NCBI GenBank assembly: GCA_949294095.1
Contig: CASFFZ010000007.1
Coordinates: 1 to 64,000 of the forward strand
Reading direction: 5' to 3'
DNA length: 64,000 bases
DNA from: an uncultured bacterium
GTDB lineage: Bacteria > Elusimicrobiota > Elusimicrobia > Elusimicrobiales > Elusimicrobiaceae
The notes under the pieces were generated by a model. That model was not told where the DNA came from. It made no database searches and saw only the letters and a program-made list of their open reading frames with translations. Below, one piece after another: positions 16,073 to 25,355 of this stretch (the stretch's first letter is position 1; every line of letters begins with the position of its first letter). The position numbers were made by a program, and so were the translations under genes.

Positions 16073-17079
16073 TGATTCGCAAAAGCGTGTGGCTGGGATT
16101 GTGCCTGTGTGTCGGCTCGTGCGTGTACGGGACGGAGACGGTGTTTCTCGGCCCGACGAATCTGCGCGTAAGCGACCAGGGGGAATTTTCGTGGGTGGAT
16201 ACGACCCCCAAACCGGAAGCGTTTGACAACCTGTGGGCCTACCGCTATTACCCCATTGAAAAAAAGCTGACGGGCATGGGCGTAAAAGTGGCCGTGGCCG
16301 ACAGCGGCATTTCTTCCCATCCGGAATTTAACGGCAAACATATTATGGGGCAGGATTTTACCATGTCCGGCGCGCTGACGGATTTAAAAAACCACGGCAC
16401 GGGCGTGGCCGGCATTATCGGTGCGCGCGGGCTGCGCTTTACGGGCATTGCGCCGGAAGCCTCGCTGCTTATTTACAAAATAGACGACGGCAGCCGCTTA
16501 ATCGGCCCGCAGGCCGCGGCCAACGCGCTCAATACGATTTTAACCTACAACGAACAACACCCCAACGATAAAATTACCGTCATTAATTTAAGCTACGGCG
16601 TTTCGGGCGGCGGCTACGCCGCGCTGACCAACGCCGTTAACCGCGCGCACGACTCGGGCATTACGATTGTGTCTCCCGCCGGGAACTATGGCTTTCCGGG
16701 TGTGTTTTACCCGGCCGACTTGTCCACCGTCATCGCCGTAAGCGCCTTGGGGGCGGACGGAAAAACCCTTTATCCCAATTCCGCCTACGGGCCGGAGGTG
16801 GATTTTATCGCCCCCGGAGACCGGGTATTCACCACTGCTTCAGACGGCGGCTATACCCTGATGAGCGGCACTTCCGCGGCGGCGGGCTTTGTAAGCGCCG
16901 CGGCGGCGCTGGCGGTGGAAGGGCTTACCCGCCAATTAGGCCGCTACCCCACGGCGCAGGAAGTGAAAGACGCTCTTAAAAAAGCGGCCGTCAAAATCCC
17001 GGGTTTGCCCGATATCGCCCAAGGAAACGGCATGATTGACGTAGCCAAACTGGAAAGCCAATTTGAAGCAACAAAATGA
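16072..17079 (+). CDS. Secreted subtilisin-like serine protease (S8)
   Basis: A 335-residue subtilase. The N-terminus has a signal peptide ending in VGSC, which could be a lipobox. The catalytic triad is D77 (VADSGI), H108 (NHGTGVAG) and S268 (SGTSAA), with the oxyanion Asn in SPAGNYG. There is almost no propeptide between signal and catalytic domain, unlike secreted subtilisins that fold with a large prodomain. Its ATG overlaps the nadE stop by one base and its stop overlaps the MATE gene, so the three are co-translated. The substrate is unknown. Confidence 0.9.
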   Translation: MIRKSVWLGLCLCVGSCVYGTETVFLGPTNLRVSDQGEFSWVDTTPKPEAFDNLWAYRYYPIEKKLTGMGVKVAVADSGISSHPEFNGKHIMGQDFTMSGALTDLKNHGTGVAGIIGARGLRFTGIAPEASLLIYKIDDGSRLIGPQAAANALNTILTYNEQHPNDKITVINLSYGVSGGGYAALTNAVNRAHDSGITIVSPAGNYGFPGVFYPADLSTVIAVSALGADGKTLYPNSAYGPEVDFIAPGDRVFTTASDGGYTLMSGTSAAAGFVSAAAALAVEGLTRQLGRYPTAQEVKDALKKAAVKIPGLPDIAQGNGMIDVAKLESQFEATK

Positions 17080-18446
17080 AAACAAAGGTCTCATCTAAAA
17101 AACCGCGAAAAGTAATCCGCCGGAAACTGTTTAATTTAACCAGCCCTATTTTTGTGGAAACGCTGCTGATTATGCTCACCGGCGCGGTGGACGTGTTTAT
17201 GCTCAGCCGCTACTCGGACGAAACCGTCGCCGCCGGGGGGGTGGTCAACCAACTGCTCAACTTGGTGTTTATTCTCTACGGCATTACCACGCTGGGCACT
17301 TCGGTGCTGTGCGCGCAGTATTTAGGCGCCAAACAAAAGAAAAATGTAGCCCAAGTGATTGGGGTTTCGCTGCTGGCCAACTTGCTGATGGGCCTGTTGG
17401 TAAGTGCGGGGCTGTTCTTCTTGGCACGGCCTTCGCTGCAGCTGATGGGGTTGGACGAGAGCCTGATCGGGTACGGCATTTCGTATATGAAAATTGTGGG
17501 CGGGTTTTCGTTCTTGCAGGCCCTGTCCATGACGCTTTCCGCTATTTTAAGAAGCCACAACAAAGCGTATTACCCGATGTTTGTTACCCTGCTGATTAAC
17601 ATCGTCAACGTCATCGGCAACTATATGCTGATTTTCGGCAATTTCGGTGCGCCGCGCCTGGGGATTACGGGGGCGGGCATTTCCACCTCGCTAAGCCGCC
17701 TCTTGGCGGTAGGACTGCTGGCCTATATTTTGTTTAGCAAAGTAACGGCGGTGCCGTCCCTTAAATTATTTAAGCCCTTCCCGTGGGATAAAATTAAAAA
17801 CCTGCTGACTATCGGCCTGCCGGCGGCGGGGGAACAGGTATCGTATAATTTATCGCAAGTGTTAATTACGTACTTTTCCGTGATGCTGGGCACGGCCGCG
17901 CTGACGGCGCGTACGTATGCCATGAACATTGTGATGTTTTCGTACGTGTTTGCCATTGCTATCGGGCAGGGGGCGGCCATTTCCATCGGGCATTTGATCG
18001 GGGAGGAGCGCGACAACGCCGCCTTCTCGGTAGAAAAATACTCCATTAAACTGGCCATGCTGGTAACGGTGTGCATTTCGGTGCTGACGGCGCTGGTGGG
18101 AACGGATATTTTTAAACTGCTTTCTTCCAACCCCGAGGTGATTTCCATCGGCGCAACGGTGCTGTATATTGACGTGTTGCTGGAAATCGGCCGGGCGGTA
18201 AACATTACGTCCGTCAACTCCTTAAACGCGGCGGGGGATGTTATGTATCCGTTCATTACGGGCATTATCGTGATGTGGGGGGTGGCCACGCTGCTTTCCT
18301 ATGTGCTGGGCATTTGGTGGGGCTGGGGGATCAACGGCATATGGCTGGCCATGGCGCTGGACGAAAACATCCGCGCCGTGGTGTTTGAACGCCGCTGGAA
18401 AAGCCGCAAATGGGAAGATAAAAGCTTCACGCGCCGGCGCGCGTAA
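17076..18446 (+). CDS. MATE-family multidrug/Na+ antiporter
   Basis: A 456-residue transporter with about twelve membrane helices in two similar halves and MATE sequence features (KLFNLTSPIFVETLLIMLTGAVDVFMLSRYSDETVAA at the start, LRSHNKAYYP in helix 4-5, LPAAGEQ in the second half). MATE proteins export cationic drugs or metabolites against Na+ or H+. It is the last gene of nadE-S8-MATE with a 4-base overlap. The substrate cannot be told. Confidence 0.92.
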   Translation: MKTKVSSKKPRKVIRRKLFNLTSPIFVETLLIMLTGAVDVFMLSRYSDETVAAGGVVNQLLNLVFILYGITTLGTSVLCAQYLGAKQKKNVAQVIGVSLLANLLMGLLVSAGLFFLARPSLQLMGLDESLIGYGISYMKIVGGFSFLQALSMTLSAILRSHNKAYYPMFVTLLINIVNVIGNYMLIFGNFGAPRLGITGAGISTSLSRLLAVGLLAYILFSKVTAVPSLKLFKPFPWDKIKNLLTIGLPAAGEQVSYNLSQVLITYFSVMLGTAALTARTYAMNIVMFSYVFAIAIGQGAAISIGHLIGEERDNAAFSVEKYSIKLAMLVTVCISVLTALVGTDIFKLLSSNPEVISIGATVLYIDVLLEIGRAVNITSVNSLNAAGDVMYPFITGIIVMWGVATLLSYVLGIWWGWGINGIWLAMALDENIRAVVFERRWKSRKWEDKSFTRRRA

Positions 18447-18461
18447 CGGGCGGCGGTTATT

Positions 18462-18470
18462 TGCTAAAAT
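18462..18470 (+). promoter_or_regulatory. Extended -10 of yceD-rpmF, leaderless arrangement
   Basis: TGCTAAAAT ends 6 bases before the ATG at 18477. It overlaps the intergenic end of the MATE gene. Confidence 0.45.
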
Positions 18471-18476
18471 ATATAT

Positions 18477-18971
18477 ATGAGCGAAAAATCTTTTTACCAA
18501 GAATATGATGTCCCGCAGGATTTGCAGTTTAAAACCGCCGATATTATCCGCATGGGCGGGCTGGATTGTACGGCCCGGCTGAGCCCCAAGTATTTTGCGG
18601 ATGTTTTTGCCGCGCCCAATCAAATTACGCAGGTCAATGTGGGGCTGTCTTTTTCGGTGGCTTCTCACGAAATTTTGGTGCGGGGCAATATCAGCGGCAA
18701 GCGCCGGGTGCAGTGCGCGCGCTGTTTGAAGATGACCGAGCAGCCCTTTGCCGAAGAATTTTTGGAAACATATAGCAACAAGTTAGAAATAATTGATATA
18801 ATGTTACTGGTAAGACAAACGCTGGCTTTAACGGAGGAAATCCGTTTTCTGTGCAAGCCCGATTGCAAGGGGCTTTGCCCGCAGTGCGGCCAAGATTTAA
18901 ACGAAGGGCCGTGCGCCTGCAAGCCGGTAAATTTGTCGCCTTTCGCTGAACTGAAAGGAAAATTTAAGTAA
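18477..18971 (+). CDS. yceD: YceD/DUF177 family protein
   Basis: YceD-type proteins are almost always encoded next to rpmF and have been linked to 23S rRNA/50S maturation; the exact activity here is inferred from that neighbourhood. The 164 residues carry the family Cys pairs: CARCLK (about 80-85) and a C-terminal zinc-like cluster CKPDCKGLCPQCGQDL, then CAC. A -10 box lies directly before the start codon with no ribosome site. Confidence 0.9.
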   Translation: MSEKSFYQEYDVPQDLQFKTADIIRMGGLDCTARLSPKYFADVFAAPNQITQVNVGLSFSVASHEILVRGNISGKRRVQCARCLKMTEQPFAEEFLETYSNKLEIIDIMLLVRQTLALTEEIRFLCKPDCKGLCPQCGQDLNEGPCACKPVNLSPFAELKGKFK

Positions 18972-19014
18972 GAATTCAATTGAATTTTACTAGAGTAAAA
19001 CAGGAGTTAGACAA

Positions 19015-19224
19015 ATGCCGAATCCAAAGAAAAAACACACTCGTTCCCGCCGGGACATGAGAAGATCCCACAATTCCGGAGTAGAATTGCCGCAGCTCGT
19101 GGCCTGCCCGAATTGCAAATCTCCCAGACTGCCGCACAACGTCTGCCCGACTTGCGGATTCTATAAAGACAGAGTGGTCGTGGCCCAGAAAACCAAGGCC
19201 GAAGCAACCGAAGAAGCCAAATAA
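19015..19224 (+). CDS. rpmF: Large ribosomal subunit protein L32
   Basis: L32 (69 residues, slightly longer than the usual 56-60) starts MPNPKKKHTRSRRDMRRS and has the zinc-ribbon CPNCKSP...VCPTCGFY. The extra length is a Lys/Glu/Ala tail. An AGGAG site precedes it. It is followed after 8 bases by plsX, the common yceD-rpmF-plsX order. Confidence 0.97.
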   Translation: MPNPKKKHTRSRRDMRRSHNSGVELPQLVACPNCKSPRLPHNVCPTCGFYKDRVVVAQKTKAEATEEAK

Positions 19225-19232
19225 CCGTTATT

Positions 19233-20276
19233 ATGAAAATAGCCCTGGACGCATTAGGCGGAGATTTCGGCGCAAAGCCCAACGTGTTGGGCGCTTTGAA
19301 GGCGGCTAAAGAACTGAAGTTGGAAGTTATTTTGGTCGGCAACGAAGCCGTATTGCGCGAAGAACTCAAAACGCTTGGCTACGCGGATTTGCCTAAAAAC
19401 ATTTCCATCGTCCATGCACCCCAAACCATTGATATGGGGGCCGAACCCGCCAAAGAATGCCGCAACAAAAAAGACGCCAGCATCGTGGTATGCGCCAACT
19501 TGGTGCGCCGCGGGCAGGCGGACGCTTTTGTTTCGGCCGGTCATTCCGGCGCGGCAATGGTGGCGGCGTTGTTCGGCATGGGGCGCATTAAAGGCGTCCA
19601 GCGGCCGGCTATTGCCACGCCTATGCCCACGTACAAAGGCGTAAGCCTGCTTTTGGACGGCGGAGCCAATGCCGATTGCAAACCCATTCACCTGCTGCAG
19701 TTTGCGGTCATGGGGTCGGCCTATATGCAAAAAGTGTTTGATATTCCGGCGCCTTCGGTGGGTATTTTGTCCATCGGGGAAGAGGAAACCAAAGGCAACA
19801 TTTTGGTCAAGCACACCATTCCGCATATGCGCGAAATCGGCGTGAACTTTAAAGGGACGGTGGAAGGACGCGACGTAAATACAGGCGATACGGATGTCAT
19901 CGTCTGCGACGGATTTGTGGGAAACATCGTTTTAAAAATGGCCGAAGGTTTGGCCAAAACGATGATTCAAATGATCAAGCGCGAAATCAAAAAACGCCCG
20001 CTGGCGGTGTTGGGCGCCTTGCTTGCCAAGGGTGCTTTTAAAGCCGTCAAAAACCATACCAACCCGGACTGCTACGGCGGTGCGCCGCTGGTGGGGGTAA
20101 ACGGCGTGGCGATTATTTCGCACGGCAAATCCAACGATTTTGCTATTTTTAACGCCATTAAAACGGCCGCCCGCCTGGTGGAAAAAGATTTCATCGGCGA
20201 TATTGCCGCCAAAATGGCTGCTTTGAAACCGACTTTTGAGGCGATTGAAAAAGAAATCCATCAGGAGGAAGCCTAA
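19233..20276 (+). CDS. plsX: Phosphate acyltransferase PlsX
   Basis: PlsX converts acyl-ACP to acyl-phosphate for glycerophospholipid synthesis. The 347 residues include MKIALDALGGDFG (1-13), SAGHSGA (about 105), DGGANADCKP and DGFVGNI(V)LKM. Its stop overlaps the fabG start by one base. CdsA, encoded elsewhere in this window, acts later in the same pathway. Confidence 0.96.
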   Translation: MKIALDALGGDFGAKPNVLGALKAAKELKLEVILVGNEAVLREELKTLGYADLPKNISIVHAPQTIDMGAEPAKECRNKKDASIVVCANLVRRGQADAFVSAGHSGAAMVAALFGMGRIKGVQRPAIATPMPTYKGVSLLLDGGANADCKPIHLLQFAVMGSAYMQKVFDIPAPSVGILSIGEEETKGNILVKHTIPHMREIGVNFKGTVEGRDVNTGDTDVIVCDGFVGNIVLKMAEGLAKTMIQMIKREIKKRPLAVLGALLAKGAFKAVKNHTNPDCYGGAPLVGVNGVAIISHGKSNDFAIFNAIKTAARLVEKDFIGDIAAKMAALKPTFEAIEKEIHQEEA

Positions 20277-21019
20277 TGGCGGATTTTAAAGGGAAAACCG
20301 TATTGGTTACCGGCGCTACGCGCGGCATTGGCTTGGCGATCGCCGAAGAATTTGCCAAAGCTGGCGCTAATCTGGCCATTTGCGGTACGAACCAAACGGC
20401 GCTGGAACAAGCGGCCAAAACGTTAGGTGCGTATGGCACAAAGGTGTATGCGCAGCAAGTAAATGTAGCGCACGCGCAGGATTGCGAGCAGTTTGTTCAA
20501 AATACCCTCAAAGAATTGGGCTCGGTGGACGTACTGGTAAACAATGCGGGCATCACCAAAGACAATTTGACCGTTCGTATGACCGAACAAGATTGGGATG
20601 ATGTAATTGCTGTGAACCTGAAAGGGACGTTTTTAATGTCCAAGGCCGCTTTAAAAGTGATGTTTAAAAAAAGAAGCGGCAACATCGTCAACATTTCTTC
20701 CGTAGTGGGGGAAATGGGCAACGCCGGGCAGGCCAACTATGTGGCCAGCAAGGCGGGCATTATCGGACTGACAAAAACTTTCGCCAAAGAATTCGGCTCC
20801 CGCGGCGTGCGGGTAAATGCCGTGGCGCCCGGTTTCGTACAAACCGCCATGACCGACGCGCTGCCCGAAGACGTAAAGGCAAAAGCTTTAGAAGCCGTGC
20901 CGCTTAAACGATTTGCTACGACGCAGGACATCGCCAAAGCAGTAATGTTTTTGGCCAGCGAAGATGCTTCGTACATTACGGGGCATATTCTCGCCGTCAA
21001 TGGCGGGCTTTATATTTGA
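20276..21019 (+). CDS. fabG: 3-oxoacyl-[ACP] reductase
   Basis: FabG reduces 3-ketoacyl-ACP with NADPH in fatty acid elongation. The 247-residue SDR protein has TGATRGIG (12-19), NNAG (about 90), the catalytic Ser-Tyr-Lys (NISSVVGEMGNAGQANYVASKAG) and the C-terminal GHILAVNGGLY. It follows plsX directly; fabH and fabD, often between these genes, are absent here. An AGGAGGA site overlaps the end of plsX. Confidence 0.96.
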   Translation: MADFKGKTVLVTGATRGIGLAIAEEFAKAGANLAICGTNQTALEQAAKTLGAYGTKVYAQQVNVAHAQDCEQFVQNTLKELGSVDVLVNNAGITKDNLTVRMTEQDWDDVIAVNLKGTFLMSKAALKVMFKKRSGNIVNISSVVGEMGNAGQANYVASKAGIIGLTKTFAKEFGSRGVRVNAVAPGFVQTAMTDALPEDVKAKALEAVPLKRFATTQDIAKAVMFLASEDASYITGHILAVNGGLYI

Positions 21020-21067
21020 TAAAATTGTAAACAAGGGGAAGCCCCTTTTAATTACCGGAGGACTAAA

Positions 21068-21313
21068 ATGTCTGTAGAAAACGTGCAAGAAAGAGTAAAA
21101 AATATCATTGTGGATCAGTTGGGTGTGGAAGCCGACCAGGTAAAACCCGAAGCCCAGTTCGTGAATGATTTGGGCGCCGATTCCTTGGATACGGTAGAAC
21201 TGATCATGACGCTGGAAGAAGAATTCAACATCGAAATTCCGGACGAAAAAGCCGAAAAGATCAAAACGGTTGGCGAAGCGATTGAATACATTGAACAAAA
21301 CGCCAAAAAATAA
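21068..21313 (+). CDS. acpP: Acyl carrier protein
   Basis: ACP carries growing acyl chains on a phosphopantetheine arm attached to the Ser of [10 protein letters not shown] (about residue 38). It is 81 residues, acidic, with a GGAGG site before the ATG. fabF, often the next gene, is missing; rnc follows directly. Confidence 0.98.
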   Translation: MSVENVQERVKNIIVDQLGVEADQVKPEAQFVNDLGADSLDTVELIMTLEEEFNIEIPDEKAEKIKTVGEAIEYIEQNAKK

Positions 21314-21315
21314 TT

Positions 21316-21984
21316 GTGTATACGGATATAGAGCATATCATTGGATATTGCTTTAAAGATAAGGCCGTTTTAAAGGAAGCACTCACTCACAAGTCCTTTG
21401 CCGGGGAACACCGCAGCGCCAAACACAACGAGCGCTTGGAATTTCTGGGGGACAGTATATTAGGCGCTATTGTTGCAGATTATATCTACAACCAATGCCC
21501 TCATGTAGAAGAGGGAGTGCTTTCTAAAATTAAGTCTAACTTAGTTTCCAGACGCAACCTGTATCTTTGGGGCAAACAACTGGACTTGGGCCGTTATATG
21601 AGCTTGGGCCACGGCGAGCTGGCCACCGGCGGCAGAGAGCGCGACAGCATCATCTCCAACGCGGTGGAAGCGGTGATTGGCGCCGTGTATATAGACGGCG
21701 GTTACCCGGCGGCCGAAGCGATGATTTTGCCTTGGGTAAAAACCCAAGCGCTTACGCAGGACGCCCAAGATTTTAAAAGCGTGCTGCAGGAATACCTGCA
21801 AAAACGCGGCCAGCATACGCCCGTGTACGAAGTGATTCAAACCGTGGGCCCGGAGCACGACAAAACGTTTACCGTACGTGTGAGCCTGGGCGAGAAAGAA
21901 TTGGGAGTCGGAAAAGGCCGGAATAAAAAATTGGCCGAACAAGCCGCGGCGCATGCGGCGCTGGAGCAGTTGAAAAAGAAATAA
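21316..21984 (+). CDS. rnc: Ribonuclease III
   Basis: RNase III cuts double-stranded RNA in rRNA and mRNA processing. The 222 residues show the signature ERLEFLGDSILG (about 40-51), the second catalytic acidic site in NAVEAVIGAVYIDGG (about 115) and a C-terminal dsRNA-binding domain (from about 150, ending EQAAAHAALEQLKKK). I take GTG 21316 as the start, 2 bases after the acpP stop; no ribosome site is obvious, so translation may be coupled to acpP. Confidence 0.95.
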   Translation: MYTDIEHIIGYCFKDKAVLKEALTHKSFAGEHRSAKHNERLEFLGDSILGAIVADYIYNQCPHVEEGVLSKIKSNLVSRRNLYLWGKQLDLGRYMSLGHGELATGGRERDSIISNAVEAVIGAVYIDGGYPAAEAMILPWVKTQALTQDAQDFKSVLQEYLQKRGQHTPVYEVIQTVGPEHDKTFTVRVSLGEKELGVGKGRNKKLAEQAAAHAALEQLKKK

Positions 21985-21995
21985 GGAGGGTGTCT

Positions 21996-23747
21996 ATGCT
22001 TCCGCATAAAAAGGACTCTACGAAAGTCAGTGTTCCGTCGTCGGAGAGAAAACTGCCGGAAGCCTTCTCCGTGCTTACCAAAAAACCGCTGGTAACGCTT
22101 GCCATTGTAGCGGCACTGCCGATTATTTTAATGTTGGCGTTTACCTTTAAAAGCGGCTACACCCCCAATTCCAAAAACACCAAGTTTGACGATATCGTCA
22201 TCGTCAAAACCCCTACCGAAATAGCCGACGAGGCTACCGCCGCGCTGCAAAAAAAAGATACGCAAACATTTACCGATATTTTAAATACCCAAACCAAAAA
22301 CAATCCCAACATCGTCAACAGCAAAGGCGACCCGCTGATTGTGATGGCGGCCACCATGGGCAATTTGGAAGCCGTACAGCAGCTTATTTTAAACGGGGCG
22401 GACGTCAATAAGGCAAACGCCTTTAATAAAGACACGGCCCTGTTGCGCAGCTTGTATGGCAACTTTCCGGAGATTACCCGCCTGTTGGTGTATTCCGGGG
22501 CGGATATCAATGCCAAGAACAATTATAACCATTCTCCCATGTATTTGGCTTTGGAAAAGAAACTGCCCGAATTTATTGACTTGTTCCTTACCAGCGGCGT
22601 AAGAGAGGGGTTAAATTCTGACAATCTGTTCCGCGCCAGCGCCAAAAAGAACCCGATGGGCGTGTTGGCTATGCTAAAAGGGGGAGTGGATCCGAACGTA
22701 AAGAACGAAAAGGGAAACACGCCGCTTATTATTTCGGCTTCCCTGGGCGATGTGGAAAGCGTACAGGCGCTAATGGCCTACCGGGCCGATGTAAACGCCG
22801 CCAATAACGACGGCAATACCTCCCTTATTTATGCGGCGCGCTACAATCATCCGGAAATTATCCGCGAACTTTTAAAACCGCAAACCATGCAGGCCCCGCT
22901 GGATGTAAATATGCAAAACAAGCAGGGTCAAACCGCCTTGTATTGGGGGGCGGCCAAAGGGTATGAAGAAGTAGTCCGCCGCCTGCTGGCGGCCGACGCC
23001 GACCCGACCATCGCCGCCAAAGACGGTTTAATCCCTTATATGATAGCCCGCAAAAATAAGCGCGGGCAAGTGCTGGAATGGTTTAATAAAGACATTCGGG
23101 AAGTTAAAAACAGCGTAATTGAGCAAGACAACGCCGCCTTGATTGCCAAGGCCAAAGCCGAAGGCCGCGAAGTGCCGGAACTGGCGGGCCAAAAGACTCA
23201 AACAAAGCCCGTTACGGAAGATGATATTTTCACTGCGGCGCAGACGGGCGATATGGAACTGGCCAAGAAGGTCATTGCTTCCAACAAAGCGGCCGTATTT
23301 AAAAAGAACAAAGCCGGGTATACGCCTTTATTGGTGGCGGTGCAAAACGGGCAAATTGAAATGGTTACGTACTTGGTGGACAATATGGCGCGCCTGTTTG
23401 AATCGTCCCCGCAGGGCAATGTGTTTCACATAGCGGTAAACACGCAAAACTTGGAAATGCTTAAGCATTTGGTCAGTCTGGCGCGCAAAGAAGGGCGTCT
23501 GGCCATGATGCTGGAATACCGCGCCGCCCCGCAAAAGAACGCCCAATCCATGACGCCTTTGGGTTATGCGGCCTTGCTGTGCAACAAAGAAATTTACGAT
23601 TATTTGATATCGGTAGGCGCCAAAGACGGCGGGCTGAGCAAAACGCCTAATATCTTGGGCTATAAAACACCGGCCGATTTAATGCAGGAATGCAAAGCCA
23701 AACCGGCCCAGGCCAAAACGCTGACGCGTTCCTCCGTCCGCCGCTGA
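21996..23747 (+). CDS. Membrane-anchored ankyrin-repeat protein
   Basis: A 583-residue protein with a cytoplasmic N-terminus of about 30 residues, one membrane segment (VTLAIVAALPIILMLAFTF, about 34-52) and then two blocks of ankyrin repeats, about 105-360 and 405-575, separated by a Lys/Glu/Ala linker. Clear repeat cores are GDPLIVMAATMGNLEAVQQL, GNTPLIISASLGDVESVQAL, GNTSLIYAARYNHPEIIREL and AGYTPLLVAVQNGQIEMV. Topology suggests a periplasmic or envelope protein-interaction scaffold. The start at 21996 rather than GTG 21990 places an AAGGAGG site at the right distance. Its partner and role are unknown; it is the last gene after rnc. Confidence 0.88.
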   Translation: MLPHKKDSTKVSVPSSERKLPEAFSVLTKKPLVTLAIVAALPIILMLAFTFKSGYTPNSKNTKFDDIVIVKTPTEIADEATAALQKKDTQTFTDILNTQTKNNPNIVNSKGDPLIVMAATMGNLEAVQQLILNGADVNKANAFNKDTALLRSLYGNFPEITRLLVYSGADINAKNNYNHSPMYLALEKKLPEFIDLFLTSGVREGLNSDNLFRASAKKNPMGVLAMLKGGVDPNVKNEKGNTPLIISASLGDVESVQALMAYRADVNAANNDGNTSLIYAARYNHPEIIRELLKPQTMQAPLDVNMQNKQGQTALYWGAAKGYEEVVRRLLAADADPTIAAKDGLIPYMIARKNKRGQVLEWFNKDIREVKNSVIEQDNAALIAKAKAEGREVPELAGQKTQTKPVTEDDIFTAAQTGDMELAKKVIASNKAAVFKKNKAGYTPLLVAVQNGQIEMVTYLVDNMARLFESSPQGNVFHIAVNTQNLEMLKHLVSLARKEGRLAMMLEYRAAPQKNAQSMTPLGYAALLCNKEIYDYLISVGAKDGGLSKTPNILGYKTPADLMQECKAKPAQAKTLTRSSVRR

Positions 23748-23763
23748 AGGGATTTGCTTTTCT

Positions 23764-23800
23764 AAACCGGCTCTGTCTGTCCAGGCAGGGCCGGTTTTTT
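23764..23800 (+). terminator. Terminator after ankyrin gene
   Basis: A 12-bp stem (23764-23775 with 23786-23797, one wobble pair) is followed by a run of T. Confidence 0.85.
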
Positions 23801-23856
23801 ATCGGAAAGAATCCCAGCACTGTTTTGTTCGCAGGCCCCTGTTTTTGTTCGCACGC

Positions 23857-23887
23857 AAAAAACCCCGTGGATGTCCACGAGGTTTTT
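23857..23887 (-). terminator. asnS terminator
   Basis: AAAACC-C-CGTGGA and TCCACG-A-GGTTTT pair around a 2-base loop just past the asnS stop. Between this and the previous terminator two similar TGTTTT(T)GTTCGCA segments are adjacent (about 23820-23853). Confidence 0.75.
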
Positions 23888-23905
23888 AAATGCCAGTTGT
23901 ATGGG

Positions 23906-25204
23906 TTAGGGATGGATTTTGTCCATCATGCGCGGGAAGGGAATGGTTTCACGCACGTGCTGCAAACCGCAAATCCAGCGCACCATGCGTTCAATGCCCA
24001 TACCAAACCCGGCGTGGGGCACGCTGCCGTAGCGGCGCAGATCCAGGTACCATTCGTAGCCTTTGGGGTCTAAGCCCTGTTCTTTCAAACGGGAGAGCAA
24101 CGCGTCGTAATCGGCCTCTCTTTCGCTGCCGCCGATAATTTCTCCGGCGCCTTCCGGGCCAATCACGTCCACCGCCAAGACCACTTTGGGGTTTTTGGGG
24201 TCGCGCTTCATATAAAAAGCCTTAATGGCGGCCGGGTAGCGGTGAATCATAATCGGGGTGTCGTAATCTTCGCCCAGCAAGGTTTCTTCGTCGCCGCCGA
24301 TATCGCCGCCCCAGGGGGTGTGATTGCCTTTTTTATGCAAAATTTCAATAGCGTCCGTATAATCAATGCGGGGGAACTTCTTTTCCACCGTGGCTTGCAG
24401 TTTGGACGTATCGCGTTCCAAGGTTTTCAAGTCGTCCGCCCGGTTGGTAAGCACTTGGCGGATGATGTATTTAATAAAGTCTTCCGCCAAGTCCATATTA
24501 TCGTCCAAATCGTTGTAAGCCACTTCGGGCTCCACCATCCAAAACTCCGTCAAATGGCGGCGGGTTTTGCTTTTTTCGGCGCGGAAAGTGGGGCCAAAGC
24601 AATACGTGCGGCCCAGCGCCATGGCAGAAGCTTCGGCATAGAGCTGCCCGCTTTGGGACAGGAAAGCCTTCTCGCCGAAGTAATCGGTTTCAAACAGCGT
24701 GCTGGTGCCTTCACAGGCGGCGGGAGTCAAGATGGGAGAATCCGCCAATACAAAGCCGTTTTTATGCAAGTATTCGCGAATGGCAAAAATAATTTCGTCG
24801 CGGATGCGCAAAATAGCCGCCTGCTTGGCCGATCTAAGCCACAAATGGCGGTAATGCATCAAAAATTCGGGCCCGTGTTCTTTGGGGGAAATCGGGTAGT
24901 CTTTGGCCATTTGCAGTACTTCTAAATTTTTTACGCCCAGCTCATAGCCCAAGGGGGAGCGTTTGTCTTCGCGTACCGTACCGGTTACGATGATAGAAGA
25001 TTCTTGGGTTACTTTGTCGCCCAGTTCAAATTGTTCGGGAGAAACGTCTCCCTTAAACATAACGCATTGGATGATGCCGCTTCCGTCGCGCAGTTGCAAA
25101 AAGTGCAATTTGCCGCTGGAGCGTTTGTTGTACAACCAGCCTTTTAACGTAATTTCCTGGCCCAAATACTGGCCCACGTCTTTGACGCGAATTTTGCTAG
25201 ACAT
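23906..25204 (-). CDS. asnS: Asparaginyl-tRNA synthetase
   Basis: AsnRS charges tRNA-Asn directly. The 432 residues include an N-terminal OB-fold anticodon domain ([22 protein letters not shown], about 20-41), motif 2 ([21 protein letters not shown] in part) and motif 3 ([16 protein letters not shown]). The Asn-type signature ([11 protein letters not shown]) separates it from AspRS. I start at ATG 25204 with a GAGG site; the frame upstream of it has no support. The gene stands alone between terminators. Confidence 0.95.
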   Translation of the reverse strand: MSSKIRVKDVGQYLGQEITLKGWLYNKRSSGKLHFLQLRDGSGIIQCVMFKGDVSPEQFELGDKVTQESSIIVTGTVREDKRSPLGYELGVKNLEVLQMAKDYPISPKEHGPEFLMHYRHLWLRSAKQAAILRIRDEIIFAIREYLHKNGFVLADSPILTPAACEGTSTLFETDYFGEKAFLSQSGQLYAEASAMALGRTYCFGPTFRAEKSKTRRHLTEFWMVEPEVAYNDLDDNMDLAEDFIKYIIRQVLTNRADDLKTLERDTSKLQATVEKKFPRIDYTDAIEILHKKGNHTPWGGDIGGDEETLLGEDYDTPIMIHRYPAAIKAFYMKRDPKNPKVVLAVDVIGPEGAGEIIGGSEREADYDALLSRLKEQGLDPKGYEWYLDLRRYGSVPHAGFGMGIERMVRWICGLQHVRETIPFPRMMDKIHP

Positions 25205-25290
25205 AATTTCCTCTACAAAATAAAATATATGTATATTGTAGCTTTTTGAAAAGGGAAAGGAAACCTTTTTGACTCTCACGGAAAAAGGGC

Positions 25291-25320
25291 TTGTTTTGTT
25301 TTTTTTTTTTGATAAATTTT
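25291..25320 (+). promoter_or_regulatory. Second T12-GATAAATTTT pilin promoter module
   Basis: TTGTTTTG, exactly 12 T and GATAAATTTT, the same arrangement as at 387-416. Here the box TAAATT ends 37 bases before the ATG, leaving room for a normal leader with an AGGAG site (25345-25349). Confidence 0.55.
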
Positions 25321-25355
25321 ACGGGTGGTTACATCTTGGTAGCTAGGAGAAATAA

